From Actinoallomurus liliacearum (GTDB lineage Bacteria; Actinomycetota; Actinomycetes; Streptosporangiales; Streptosporangiaceae), in contig NZ_BAABHJ010000008.1 in assembly GCF_039542035.1 (NCBI RefSeq), positions 496,001-560,000 on the forward strand: a stretch of DNA of 64,000 nt. The letters run 5' to 3'. The first letter of the stretch is position 1; each line of letters opens with the position of its first letter. Positions 26,514 through 35,051 of this stretch are shown one piece after another. A model generated the notes under the pieces. That model was not told the origin of the DNA and did no database searches. It saw only the letters and a list, made by a program, of their open reading frames with translations. The position numbers and the translations under genes are program-made.

Positions 26514-27121
26514 CAATTACCTTCCTGCTGAGCCGTGGACAGCGAGTACAGGTGGTTCACGAGCGTGATCAGCACCTTCTTGCTCGAATCGCGCTCACGG
26601 GCGTCGCATTCGATCAGCGGGATGTCTTCGGACAGGTCGAGCGCCGTCCGGATGTCCTCCAGCTTGTGCGCCGGCCCGCCGAAGTCGTTGCGGGCGACGA
26701 TGAACGGCATCCCGTGGTGCTCAAGACGGTCGATGGCGTACCAGGAGTCCTGGACCCGCCGGGTGTCGACGAGCACGACCGCCCCGAGGGTGCCGGAGAA
26801 CAGCCGGTCCCACAGGAACCAGAACCGCTGCTGACCCGGGGCGCCGAACAGGTACAGCACCATCTGGTCGTTCAGACTGATCCGCCCGAAGTCGAACGCC
26901 ACCGTCGTGGTCGTCTTGTCCTGAACGCCGGCCGCGTTGTCGATCCCGACGCCGGCGCGGGTCATGACCTCTTCGGTGCTGAGCGGGCGGATCTCGCTGA
27001 CCGACCGGACCATGGTCGTCTTGCCGACACCGAAGCCACCGACGATGACGATCTTCAGTGCGTTGCTGGCGGTGCTCCGCAGCGGCGCGCTGGTGACCCG
27101 GTCAGAGCTTTTCAAGTCCAA
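26513..27121 (-). CDS. cvnD: Conservon GTPase CvnD
   Basis: 202 aa small Ras-like GTPase of the conservon type. P-loop GGFGVGKTT near residues 28-36, switch region VGIDN, G3-like LFGAPGQQRFWFLWDRL, ARNDF in the NKxD position (Lys replaced by Asn-Asp shift), and ECDARE. Start at TTG 27121 inside the end of cvnC; a second TTG two codons later is the alternative. In Streptomyces such GTPases work with CvnA-C in membrane heterocomplexes resembling eukaryotic G-protein systems. Confidence 0.93.
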   Translation of the reverse strand: MDLKSSDRVTSAPLRSTASNALKIVIVGGFGVGKTTMVRSVSEIRPLSTEEVMTRAGVGIDNAAGVQDKTTTTVAFDFGRISLNDQMVLYLFGAPGQQRFWFLWDRLFSGTLGAVVLVDTRRVQDSWYAIDRLEHHGMPFIVARNDFGGPAHKLEDIRTALDLSEDIPLIECDARERDSSKKVLITLVNHLYSLSTAQQEGN

Positions 27122-27461
27122 GGAGCACCTGCTTCAGGATGTCGGGTTCGGGGAGTTTGGTCTTCGCGGGTGCCACCGTCGGATGACGTGCGGTGATCCG
27201 GCCGGTGTCGAGCAGGTCGCACAGCAGGATCTTCACCACGCTGACCGGCAGCCCGAGTTCGGCGGCGATCTCCACGACCGCCATCGGATTCGTGCACATC
27301 TGAAGAATTTTCACGTGCTCGGACTGCATGCCCGGCGCGGGATCGCATTCGCTGACGATCAGGGAGACGATGTCGATCGAGCTCTCGTCCACCCGGCTGC
27401 GGCCACCGGTGACGATGTACAGCCGGTCCGGGTCCTCTCTGTCGACAGACCGGGACGTCAT
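27102..27461 (-). CDS. cvnC: Conservon DUF742 protein CvnC
   Basis: 119 aa DUF742. Typical features: LYIVTGGRSRV, VSLIVSECDPAPGMQSEH, MAVVEIAAELGLPVSVVKIL (winged-helix-like), DTGRITARHP, and LKQVLLGLEKL at the end. ATG 27461 overlaps the cvnB stop as ATGA; the 3' end overlaps cvnD by 20 bp, so the three genes are translationally linked. Confidence 0.95.
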   Translation of the reverse strand: MTSRSVDREDPDRLYIVTGGRSRVDESSIDIVSLIVSECDPAPGMQSEHVKILQMCTNPMAVVEIAAELGLPVSVVKILLCDLLDTGRITARHPTVAPAKTKLPEPDILKQVLLGLEKL

Positions 27462-27871
27462 CGGGAGGCACTGCCCTGCTGCCGGGGCTGCGCGACCAGG
27501 TACTCACCGAGCTGCTCGACCAGCTCGTGCATGTTGTGGCCGATCACGCCCACGTCGGCGTCCTCACCGGCGATGAGGGCCAGGTGGGCGCCCTCCCCCG
27601 CCTCGACGATGAACAGCAGTCCGCCGTGGAACTCGGTCATGGACTGGCGGAGGCCGCCGGATCCGTCGCCGAACTCCGCGGAGGCGCCGTAGGACAGGCT
27701 CTGGATGCCCGAGGCGATCGCGGCGAGTTGGTCGGCCTGGTCAACGCTCAGCCCGTACGTGTGGCAGAGCTTCAACCCGTCCTTGGACAGGACGAGGGCG
27801 TGCCGGCTCTCCGGAGTCCTCTCGAGAAGGTTCTCCAGCAGCCAGTCGAGGTCGCGATCTGTGGTCTTCAT
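27458..27871 (-). CDS. cvnB: Conservon roadblock/LC7 protein CvnB
   Basis: 137 aa Roadblock/LC7 domain, a fold used to control small GTPases. Seen: LDWLLENLLERTPESRHALV, SKDGLKLCHTYGLSVDQADQLAA, LRQSMTEFHGGLLFIVEAGEGAHLAL. Ends in an ATGA overlap with cvnC. A 101-bp gap separates it from cvnA. Confidence 0.96.
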   Translation of the reverse strand: MKTTDRDLDWLLENLLERTPESRHALVLSKDGLKLCHTYGLSVDQADQLAAIASGIQSLSYGASAEFGDGSGGLRQSMTEFHGGLLFIVEAGEGAHLALIAGEDADVGVIGHNMHELVEQLGEYLVAQPRQQGSASR

Positions 27872-27972
27872 GGTTGGTGCGGGGCGGTGATCCGGGCGTG
27901 GGCGCCGGAGATTCGTCCCCTGCCTCCAATCTGTTGTCTTGTCATTCCAGCCTGGCAGGGTGAGCGACGCGT

Positions 27973-29493
27973 TCAGCTCTCATCCGTCTCGGGGGCGGGC
28001 GCGTCACCGCTCTCGCGCTTGCGGCGACCGGCCTCCCGGAAGGCTCTGAACCTCGCTCCGGGGTCGGTCGCGGGCCTTTCGGCCCGGGGCTTGGGCTCAT
28101 CGGACGCCCGGGCGGTGGCCGCCGCCAGCGTCTGGCCTCTCCGTCGTCTGGGCAGCCCGCCGATCATCTCATCGCCGCCCGGGACGGTCTCGCCGCCGGT
28201 CTCAGGGAGATGGGGCGGCTCCGTCGCCGGGTCGGCGGTCTCCTCGGTGACCGGCGCGTCGGCGGGCGCCACGCTCGTGGCCTCCACCGTGGCGACCACA
28301 CCCCGCTCGGGAGCCGCGGTCCGGGTGGCCGCGTCCGCCCGGGCGCTCTCGGTACGGCGGGCGTCCAGGCCCACGACGCGGGCCCCGCTCGGTACGGCGG
28401 CCGGCCCCGGCTGGGTGATCAGCGACCTCGGGATCATGACGACGACTCCGGTGCCGCCGCGGGAGGACGGCCGGAAGGAGACCGTGAGGCCGTGCTTACG
28501 GGCAAGGCAGCCCACCACCGCGAGGCCGAGCCGCGTACCGGACAACGAGGTCAGGTCGAGCTCCTGGGAGGAGACCGCCCGCTCCGCGCGCTCCAGCGCG
28601 GCGGCGCTCATCGCCAGGCCGCCGTCCTCGATCGTGACCACGACGCCCGCGTGCACCTCTTCGACGTAGACGTGCACCTCTTCGGACGGCGGGGAGAAGC
28701 TCGTCGCGTTGTCCATCAGTTCGGCCAGCGCGTGCATGACGCCTTCGGCGGCGTAGCCCGCGACCGCGACGGCGCTGGTGGAGTGGACCCGGACGCGCTG
28801 GTAGGCGCTGATCCGGCCGACCGCGCCGCGCAGGATGCTCTCCATCACGATCGGCTTGGTCCAGCGTCGTCCGGATCGGGCGCCGGTGAGCACGGCGATG
28901 CTGTCGGCCAGGCGACCGGCCTGTGCCGTCGTGTGGTCGAGCTTGAGCAGGTCGCCGAGGACCGCCTCGTCGTGCTCGTTCTCCATCTCGCGGAGATCGG
29001 CGAGCATGCTGGTGGCGAGGGCCTGGACGCGACCGGCGGCGTTCGCGCAGACCGACATGGCGGCGGCGCGCATGCGCTCTCCCCGGGCGACCTCGTCGAC
29101 GAGGACGCGGAGGATCCGCCGGTACGCGGCGTCGGCGGGCTGTTCGATCGAGGACATCGCCGTGTCGCCGGACGCCCCGTCGCGCAGCCGCTTCACGACC
29201 GCGGGCAGAGTGGTGTCGGCGAGCCGGGTGACCTCCGACTCCATCTCCGCGAGACGGTCGCGGAGGATGCGTGCGGTCTGGAATCCGTAGGCCGCGAACG
29301 ACAGCGCGGCGCACAGGACGAGCGCCGCCACCCCGGTGCAGGCGGCGACGAGCCCGCGATCCGTGGCGGGAACCGCGGCCGTCACCCCCAGGCAGACGCC
29401 GCCGGTGACCACCACCGCGGCCAGCAGGACGAGTAGGGCCCGGTCCATCGGCGGGCGCTCGGCCCGCTGGTGGGTAGGAACGTGTGCTGACAT
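27973..29493 (-). CDS. cvnA: Conservon sensor histidine-kinase-like ATPase CvnA
   Basis: 506 aa. Two N-terminal membrane spans (residues 18-67), a coiled helical linker (ILRDRLAEMESEVTRLADTT), a dimerisation region (AAGRVQALATSMLADLREME), then a HATPase domain with ALAELMDNATSFSPP (N box), TIEDGGLAM (G1) and GTRLGLAVVGCLA (G2). The phospho-accepting His typical of sensor kinases is not clear, as is usual for CvnA. The last 150 residues are disordered and rich in Ala, Glu, Pro and Arg. The extracytoplasmic loop is very short, so it is unlikely to bind a ligand outside. ATG 29493 is preferred over the TTG one codon earlier. Confidence 0.93.
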   Translation of the reverse strand: MSAHVPTHQRAERPPMDRALLVLLAAVVVTGGVCLGVTAAVPATDRGLVAACTGVAALVLCAALSFAAYGFQTARILRDRLAEMESEVTRLADTTLPAVVKRLRDGASGDTAMSSIEQPADAAYRRILRVLVDEVARGERMRAAAMSVCANAAGRVQALATSMLADLREMENEHDEAVLGDLLKLDHTTAQAGRLADSIAVLTGARSGRRWTKPIVMESILRGAVGRISAYQRVRVHSTSAVAVAGYAAEGVMHALAELMDNATSFSPPSEEVHVYVEEVHAGVVVTIEDGGLAMSAAALERAERAVSSQELDLTSLSGTRLGLAVVGCLARKHGLTVSFRPSSRGGTGVVVMIPRSLITQPGPAAVPSGARVVGLDARRTESARADAATRTAAPERGVVATVEATSVAPADAPVTEETADPATEPPHLPETGGETVPGGDEMIGGLPRRRRGQTLAAATARASDEPKPRAERPATDPGARFRAFREAGRRKRESGDAPAPETDES

Positions 29494-30011
29494 CAATCAG
29501 GTCCTCGTCGGCGGTTGGAGCAAAGAACGGAGTCTTCCGGAGCCGTGGGCGAGCCGTCCCCGCGTGGGGTGCAGGACCGCGCTAGGGAATGGCCGATAAA
29601 TCGGTGTGCGCGCACCGTTCGACGCGGTGGACGGTGAAGTCCTCGGCCGAGGGCCGCCGGACGAACCGCAGAGAACGACAGAAACTAAGGAGGATTCGCC
29701 TCCGCCGATCCGCGCGGTCGTACGTCTCTATCTCGATCCCTCGCCTCAGCCGAGATGTGCACTTTGGGGCCCGGCAGTGACCAGGCCGCGTATGGGACGC
29801 AGATAGTAGTCGCTCGGTAGTTGCAGCGGAACGTTTTGTCGCTTTTCAGGGACATTCCACGCTTTGCCCGGCCGTTCGGCGGCGGAAGACCCGGCTCGGC
29901 ACCGACCCGTGATCGCCGTCCTCGCGCAAGCACGCGAGGTTCCTGATCGTCTTCGCACAGCGCGACGGCCCCCGGGTCGTGAACCCGGAGGCCGTCGCGT
30001 CATGGGTGCTC
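29494..30011. other. Region upstream of cvnA
   Basis: About 520 bp that should contain the conservon promoter. A less GC-rich part spans 29580-29870. The open frame of 63 codons at 29589 has no ribosome site or recognisable product and is not called. The right edge holds the hairpin at 29962-29998. Confidence 0.5.
29962..29998 (-). terminator. Terminator hairpin downstream of surface-protein gene
   Basis: Interrupted stem: GCGACGGCC pairs with GGCCGTCGC (9 bp), then CCGGGT with ACCCGG (6 bp) around a short loop, located 14 bp after the stop codon at 30012. Confidence 0.75.
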
Positions 30012-30647
30012 TCAGCCGGTGACGGGCAGGTCGCTGGGGACCGGCTCGGGCTTCGGCGCCTGTCCGGGCGGCTCCTTCCGGATTCCGGCGCAGGTGGCGG
30101 AGGAGACGCTGAGGGTCTGGGTGTGGCCGGGGCCGAGGGGCAGGATGGCCTCGATGGCGGTGACGGTGACGGTGCCGTCGGCGTTGCGCACCTGTTTGTT
30201 GAGGGTGACGCTGGCGGCGCCGAGCCCCTGGACGGGGATCCTGAGGGCGCTGTTGGGCGCGGCGTCGGCGGCCAGGCGGCGCCCGGCGAGGGTGGCGTTC
30301 ACCAGGTGGCTGGTGGCGGTGCCGGCCGTGCAGGTGGCGGTGACCAGGTGGGCCCTGAGGGCGGCCTTGGCGACGCTCAGGTCGGTGACGCTGGCGCGGG
30401 CATAGGCCGGCTTGGCGGTGACGTGCAGGACCTTGACGTCGATGAGGGGGTTGGCCGGCAGGTGCAGCAGGCTTCTGTCGGCGGTGGCGGCGACGGCCGG
30501 GGTCGCGGGGATGGCGACCAGACCGGTGGCGGCCAGACCGTAGGCGGAACCCGTCCCGCCGGTGGCCGAGGCCGTTTCGCTCATGACCAGGGGCGCGGCC
30601 AGCGCACCCGCGATGGCCGCGCAGGCGGCCAGACGTATCGAACGCAT
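30012..30647 (-). CDS. Secreted choice-of-anchor P-like surface protein
   Basis: 211 aa. Signal peptide (residues 1-29, AxA cleavage before TGGTGSA), then a beta-rich domain with SAYGLAATGLVAIPATPAV, VTATCTAGTATSHLVNATL, TVTVTAIEAILPLGPGHTQT and SSATCAGI; two Cys could pair. The tail is Pro-rich. Such proteins are found in many actinomycetes and are described as choice-of-anchor P family; function is unknown. It may share a transcript with the L,D-transpeptidase gene upstream (47 bp). Confidence 0.75.
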   Translation of the reverse strand: MRSIRLAACAAIAGALAAPLVMSETASATGGTGSAYGLAATGLVAIPATPAVAATADRSLLHLPANPLIDVKVLHVTAKPAYARASVTDLSVAKAALRAHLVTATCTAGTATSHLVNATLAGRRLAADAAPNSALRIPVQGLGAASVTLNKQVRNADGTVTVTAIEAILPLGPGHTQTLSVSSATCAGIRKEPPGQAPKPEPVPSDLPVTG

Positions 30648-30694
30648 GGTGACTCCTTGAAAGTAGGTGAAAGCGCGGACGCTTCCCTCGAGAG

Positions 30695-31534
30695 CTAGGC
30701 CGTGACGAGGACCGACGTGCCGAGGGGGACCTCGGACAACTGCTTCAGAGCGTCAGCGGGGACGCGGACGCAGCCGTGCGTGACCGCCTTGCCGAAGACC
30801 GACGCGCTCGGCCAGCCGTGGAACGCGACCGTGCCCGGGCCGCCGCCGAACGTGTCGAGCGTCTCGGAGTGCGCCCCCACCGGCAGGATGAGCGGGCTGT
30901 AGGTCTTCTTGGCGGGCGCCAGGGAGGCCAGCAGGAACGTCCGGCCAACGGGGGTCGGCGTCTTGGCCGCCCCGACCGCGACGGTCCAGGTGCCCAGCTT
31001 GTGGCCGGACTTGGTGAGCGTCAGCGTGCGCGCCGAGGTGTCGACCTTGATCTCGTACGGGCTGCGGGCGGTGTCCAGGCCGACCTTCCCGGTGGGGATC
31101 CAGCCGGTCGAGCGGTTCGGCCGGCTGGGCAGCAGAACGCGGTCCCACCCCGACTTGGTCTCGACGACCGGCACCCAGGTCGGGCTGCCGAGCTGAGCGC
31201 TCGGCAGCACGGCCACCGCCGGTCCCCCGGCCGTGGCCGACACGGGCACGGCGGCCTTCGGGTGCACCACCGTGCCGTCGGACATCGTGTCGGCGGTGTC
31301 CTGCCCGAGACCCTTCAGCGTGGTGTACGTCGTCGCCTGCGGCAGCTTTCCGGCGGGCGACGCCGCCGGCCCGCCGCCGGCCGGGGCCGGCGAGGGGCTC
31401 TTGCCGCCGCAGCCCGTCACCGGCAGCGCGACGGCCACCGTGACAGCGGCGACCGCCATCAGACCGCGGGCGCGCAGCGGCGGGTGGGCCGTCGCCACAC
31501 GGCGACGACCAGCGCGATTGGAACGATCGGTCAC
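30695..31534 (-). CDS. L,D-transpeptidase lipoprotein (YkuD family)
   Basis: 279 aa. Twin-Arg-like basic start, hydrophobic segment, and lipobox PVTGC near residue 42, so a membrane lipoprotein on the outside. Residues 100-145 resemble an SH3-type domain (VAVLPSAQLGSPTWVPV, GWIPTGKVG). The C-terminal YkuD domain has TPVGRTFLLA, HGWPSASVFGKAVTHGCVRV with the catalytic Cys and His. It forms 3-3 cross-links in peptidoglycan, or attaches proteins to it. GTG 31534 has GGGAG 5 nt upstream; an open frame continues to 31645 without a ribosome site. Confidence 0.92.
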   Translation of the reverse strand: MTDRSNRAGRRRVATAHPPLRARGLMAVAAVTVAVALPVTGCGGKSPSPAPAGGGPAASPAGKLPQATTYTTLKGLGQDTADTMSDGTVVHPKAAVPVSATAGGPAVAVLPSAQLGSPTWVPVVETKSGWDRVLLPSRPNRSTGWIPTGKVGLDTARSPYEIKVDTSARTLTLTKSGHKLGTWTVAVGAAKTPTPVGRTFLLASLAPAKKTYSPLILPVGAHSETLDTFGGGPGTVAFHGWPSASVFGKAVTHGCVRVPADALKQLSEVPLGTSVLVTA

Positions 31535-31863
31535 GAATACTCCCGTAGATCGTGATGCAGGGGGAGGCGAGCGGGATCTCGCGAGACCGTGATCTCGGAG
31601 GGAAGCCACATAACTACCACAAGTAATCATGCACACGTCTGCCACTCTCCGAAATCAATTGACAACGGATGCCCACGTGCGGAGATGACGCTGGATATCG
31701 GCGTCGTCACCGTACGGTGACAATGACCTCACCTCGGCAGGCCGACCCGGAGCCCGCATGGCGGGTGCGGAGTTCACCACGCCCGTACGGGCCGGACCGG
31801 GCGGGCCGCGGACGGGGCGACCGGCTCTCCCCCGGAAGACCGCGGGCTGGAATGATTCAGGTC
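31535..31863. other. Divergent promoter region, transpeptidase / redox-receiver fusion
   Basis: About 330 bp. The less GC-rich segment 31600-31665 contains TTGACA at 31659-31664, a possible -35 element for the plus-strand operon, without an obvious -10 at the right spacing. No gene or repeat seen. Confidence 0.4.
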
Positions 31864-33522
31864 ATGAGCATGCCGATCCTGATGACGGTCGACGATGACC
31901 CGTCGGTCTCCCGCGCCGTCGCCCGCGACCTGCGGCGACGTTACGGAAACGACTACCGCGTCGTACGTGCCGACTCAGGCGCCGACGCGCTCGACGCGCT
32001 GCGGGAGATCAAGCTGCGCGGCGACGCGGTCGCCGCGATCCTGGCCGACTACCGGATGCCGAACATGAACGGCATCACCTTCCTCGAGCAGGCGATGGAC
32101 CTGTTCCCGCACGCCCGGCGCGCGCTGCTGACCGCGTACGCCGACACGGACGCGGCGATCCAGGCGATCAACGTCGTCGACGTCGACCACTACCTCCTCA
32201 AGCCCTGGGACCCTCCGGAGGAGAAGCTCTACCCGGTGGTGGACGCGCTGGTGGAGACCTGGCGTGCCGTCGGCGACCGGCCGGTCGAGGAGACCAAGCT
32301 CATCGGGCACCGTTGGTCGCGGCCGTCGTACGAGATGCGGCAGTTCCTGGCCCGCAACTCGGTGCCGTACCGGTGGTACTCCGTGGACGAGCCCGAGGCG
32401 ACCCGGCTGCTCGAGGCGGCCGGCGCGGCGCCGGACGAGATCCCGGTGGTCATCACCCCGGACGGCAAGACGCTGCGCGCGCCGACCGGCTCGGAGATCG
32501 CCTCCGCGGTCGGGCTCTCGACCGAACCGGCCGCCGAGTTCTACGACCTCGTGGTGATCGGCGGCGGGCCGGCCGGGCTCGGCTCCGCGGTGTACGGCGC
32601 GTCGGAGGGCCTGCACACCGTCCTGGTGGAGAAGAAGGCCACCGGCGGCCAGGCCGGACAGAGCTCCCGGATCGAGAACTACCTCGGCTTCCCCGACGGC
32701 GTCTCGGGCGCGCAGCTCACCGACCGCGCGCGCCGCCAGGCGGCGAAGTTCGGCGCCGAGGTGCTCACCGCCCGGGACGTCGTCGGGCTGACCGCCCGCG
32801 GCCCGGCCCGGGTGATCACGTTCGGCGACGGCACGGAGATCGCCGCCCGCGCGGTCGTCCTGGCCACGGGCGTCTACTACCGCGCGCTGGAGGCCGAGGG
32901 CGCGGAGCGGCTCACCGGGCAGGGCGTGTACTACGGCTCGGCGTCCACCGAGGCCCCGGCCTGCCAGGACAAGGACGTCTACATCGTCGGCGGGGCGAAC
33001 TCCGCCGGGCAGGCCGCGGTGTTCTTCTCCCACCACGCCCGTTCGGTCACCCTTCTCGTACGGGGGCCGTCGCTGGAGCGCTCGATGTCGCACTACCTGA
33101 TCGAGCAGTTGCGGGACATCGACAACGTCCACGTGCGGGTGCGCACGACCGTCGAGGCGGTGGACGGCGAGGAGCACCTGGAGCGGGTGACGCTCCGCGA
33201 CGCCGAGACCGGGAAGACGGAGACGCTGCCGACGAACCACCTGTTCGTGTTCATCGGCGCGGCGCCGCGTACGGAGTGGCTCGGCGACACGATCTCCCGG
33301 GACTCGCACGGCTTCGTGTGCACCGGCCCGGACCTGCTCCGCGAGGGGCGCCGCCCGCCCGGCTGGACGCTCGACCGCGATCCGCTGTACCTCGAATCGT
33401 CCATGCCCGGAGTGTTCGTCGCCGGTGACGTACGCTCGCAGTCGGTCAAGCGGGTCGCCTCCGCCGTCGGCGAGGGCGCGATGGCCGTCGCTCTAGTGCA
33501 TCGGTACCTGGAGGAGCGTTGA
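31864..33522 (+). CDS. Receiver domain - degenerate glutaredoxin-like domain - thioredoxin-reductase-like flavoprotein fusion
   Basis: 552 aa, cytoplasmic. Residues 3-125 form a complete receiver domain: Asp10-12, phospho-acceptor Asp62 in LADYRMP, Thr90 and Lys113. Residues 140-225 match a glutaredoxin/thioredoxin fold (YEMRQFLARNSVPYRWYSVD, IPVVITPDGKTLRAPT), but WSRPSY stands where CPxC would be. From about 228 is a two-domain FAD/NAD(P)H reductase: DLVVIGGGPAGLG, ENYLGFPDGVSG, VGGANSAGQAA, and GVFVAGDVRSQSVKRVA. The CxxC of thioredoxin reductase is missing (GSASTEAPAC). ATG 31864 or 31870. The stop overlaps the TTG of the kinase gene, so receiver and kinase are very probably partners. Confidence 0.9.
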   Translation: MSMPILMTVDDDPSVSRAVARDLRRRYGNDYRVVRADSGADALDALREIKLRGDAVAAILADYRMPNMNGITFLEQAMDLFPHARRALLTAYADTDAAIQAINVVDVDHYLLKPWDPPEEKLYPVVDALVETWRAVGDRPVEETKLIGHRWSRPSYEMRQFLARNSVPYRWYSVDEPEATRLLEAAGAAPDEIPVVITPDGKTLRAPTGSEIASAVGLSTEPAAEFYDLVVIGGGPAGLGSAVYGASEGLHTVLVEKKATGGQAGQSSRIENYLGFPDGVSGAQLTDRARRQAAKFGAEVLTARDVVGLTARGPARVITFGDGTEIAARAVVLATGVYYRALEAEGAERLTGQGVYYGSASTEAPACQDKDVYIVGGANSAGQAAVFFSHHARSVTLLVRGPSLERSMSHYLIEQLRDIDNVHVRVRTTVEAVDGEEHLERVTLRDAETGKTETLPTNHLFVFIGAAPRTEWLGDTISRDSHGFVCTGPDLLREGRRPPGWTLDRDPLYLESSMPGVFVAGDVRSQSVKRVASAVGEGAMAVALVHRYLEER

Positions 33523-34946
33523 GCACCGAAACCCTCACCCCCGACGAACTCCGTACCCTCTTCCTGTTCGAGGGGCTCTCCGACGAGCAACTGGCCTGGG
33601 TCGCCGAGCACGCCGGCGTCGAGCACCACCCCGCGCAGGCCCGGGTCATCGCCGAGGGCGACCCCGCCACCTGCTTCTACGTGCTGCTGTCCGGCACGCT
33701 GCGCATGTGCCGTACGGTGCACGGCGACGAGGTGGAGCTCATCCGCACCGACCAGCGCGGGGTGTACTGCGGGGCGACCGAGTTCCTCATGGGGCAACGG
33801 GACGACCAGCGCTACTCCGCGTCGGTGTACGCCGTCACCGACCTGAGCTTCCTCACGCTGCCGGCGGCGGAGTTCGGCGAGCGCTTCGTCGCGTGGTTCC
33901 CGATGGCCGCGCACCTGCTCGAGGGCATGTTCCTCGGCAAACGCGCCACCGACGCGCTCATCGGCCGGCGGGAGCGGCTGATCGCGCTCGGCTCGCTGTC
34001 GGCCGGGCTGACCCATGAGCTGAACAACCCGGCCGCCGCCGCGGTCCGGGCGACGGCCGCGCTGCGCGAGCGCGTCGCCGGGATGCGGCACAAGCTGGCG
34101 CTGCTGGCCCGCAACGACATCGATCCCGACCTGCTCGAACGCCTCATCGAGGTTCAGGAGCTGCTGGTCAAGCAGGTCTCCGACGCGCCGCGGCTGAGCG
34201 CGATGCAGACCGCGGACCGCGAGGACGAACTGGCCGACTGGTTCGACGAGCACGACGTCGCGGCCGGGTGGGACCTCGCCGCGGTGTTCGTGCCGGCGGG
34301 CATCACGGTGGAGCGCCTGGAGGAGGTGCGCGCGGCCGTCGGCGCGAACGACCTCAACACCGCGCTGCGCTGGCTCGGCTACGCCGTGGAGACCGAGACG
34401 CTGATGGGCGAGATCGAGGACGCCACGACCCGGATCTCCGCCCTCGTCGGCAAGGCCAAGCAGTACTCCCAGATGGACCGGGCCCCGTTCCAGTGGATCG
34501 ACGTCCACGACGGCCTGACCTCCACGCTGGTCATGCTGTCCGGGAAGATCGGTAAGGGCGTCCGGGTCGTCAAGGACTTCGACCGGTCGCTCCCGGAGAT
34601 CCCGGCGTACGCCGGCGAGCTCAACCAGGTCTGGACCAACCTGATCGAGAACGCGCTGGGCGCGATGGGCGGCGAGGGCACGCTGACGATCCGCACCGGC
34701 CGGAACAACGACCGGGTGCTGGTCGAGATCGGCGACACCGGGCCGGGGGTCCCGGCCGACCTGCGGGAACGGATCTTCGAGCCGTTCTTCACGACCAAGC
34801 CGGTCGGCGAGGGCACCGGGCTGGGGCTGGACATCTCCTGGCGGATCGTCGCAAACCGGCATCACGGCGACCTGCGGGTCACCTCGGAGCCGGGCGACAC
34901 CCGCTTCCAGGTGTTCCTGCCGCTGACCGAGCAACCCGAGACCTGA
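33519..34946 (+). CDS. Soluble sensor histidine kinase with N-terminal cyclic-nucleotide-binding domain
   Basis: 475 aa, no membrane spans. Residues 10-130 are a CAP-type cyclic-nucleotide-binding fold (LFLFEGLSDEQLAWVAE, GDPATCFYVLLSGTLR, ATEFLMGQ, RYSASVYAVT). The phospho-accepting His166 lies in LGSLSAGLTHELNNPAAA. The HATPase domain has NQVWTNLIENALGAMGG, EIGDTGPGVP, FFTTKPVGEGTGLGL. Start is TTG 33519 in a TTGA overlap with the preceding gene, with GGAGGAG upstream. It should phosphorylate the receiver of the upstream flavoprotein fusion in response to a nucleotide or redox cue; this pairing is inferred from coupling. Confidence 0.92.
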   Translation: MSTETLTPDELRTLFLFEGLSDEQLAWVAEHAGVEHHPAQARVIAEGDPATCFYVLLSGTLRMCRTVHGDEVELIRTDQRGVYCGATEFLMGQRDDQRYSASVYAVTDLSFLTLPAAEFGERFVAWFPMAAHLLEGMFLGKRATDALIGRRERLIALGSLSAGLTHELNNPAAAAVRATAALRERVAGMRHKLALLARNDIDPDLLERLIEVQELLVKQVSDAPRLSAMQTADREDELADWFDEHDVAAGWDLAAVFVPAGITVERLEEVRAAVGANDLNTALRWLGYAVETETLMGEIEDATTRISALVGKAKQYSQMDRAPFQWIDVHDGLTSTLVMLSGKIGKGVRVVKDFDRSLPEIPAYAGELNQVWTNLIENALGAMGGEGTLTIRTGRNNDRVLVEIGDTGPGVPADLRERIFEPFFTTKPVGEGTGLGLDISWRIVANRHHGDLRVTSEPGDTRFQVFLPLTEQPET

Positions 34947-35051
34947 CGGTTTCAACTCTCCCTGACTGGACAATCACTCCCAGTCGCCACATAAGCTCCT
35001 CTGAGCCTGCGGTGTGACGATTTGGCTGCGGTAAGTGATCAGGAGGGGTAG

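Noticed and set aside
29589..29780. 63-codon frame in the region before cvnA
   Set aside because: No ribosome site, no similarity to known small proteins; likely chance in a less GC-rich region.
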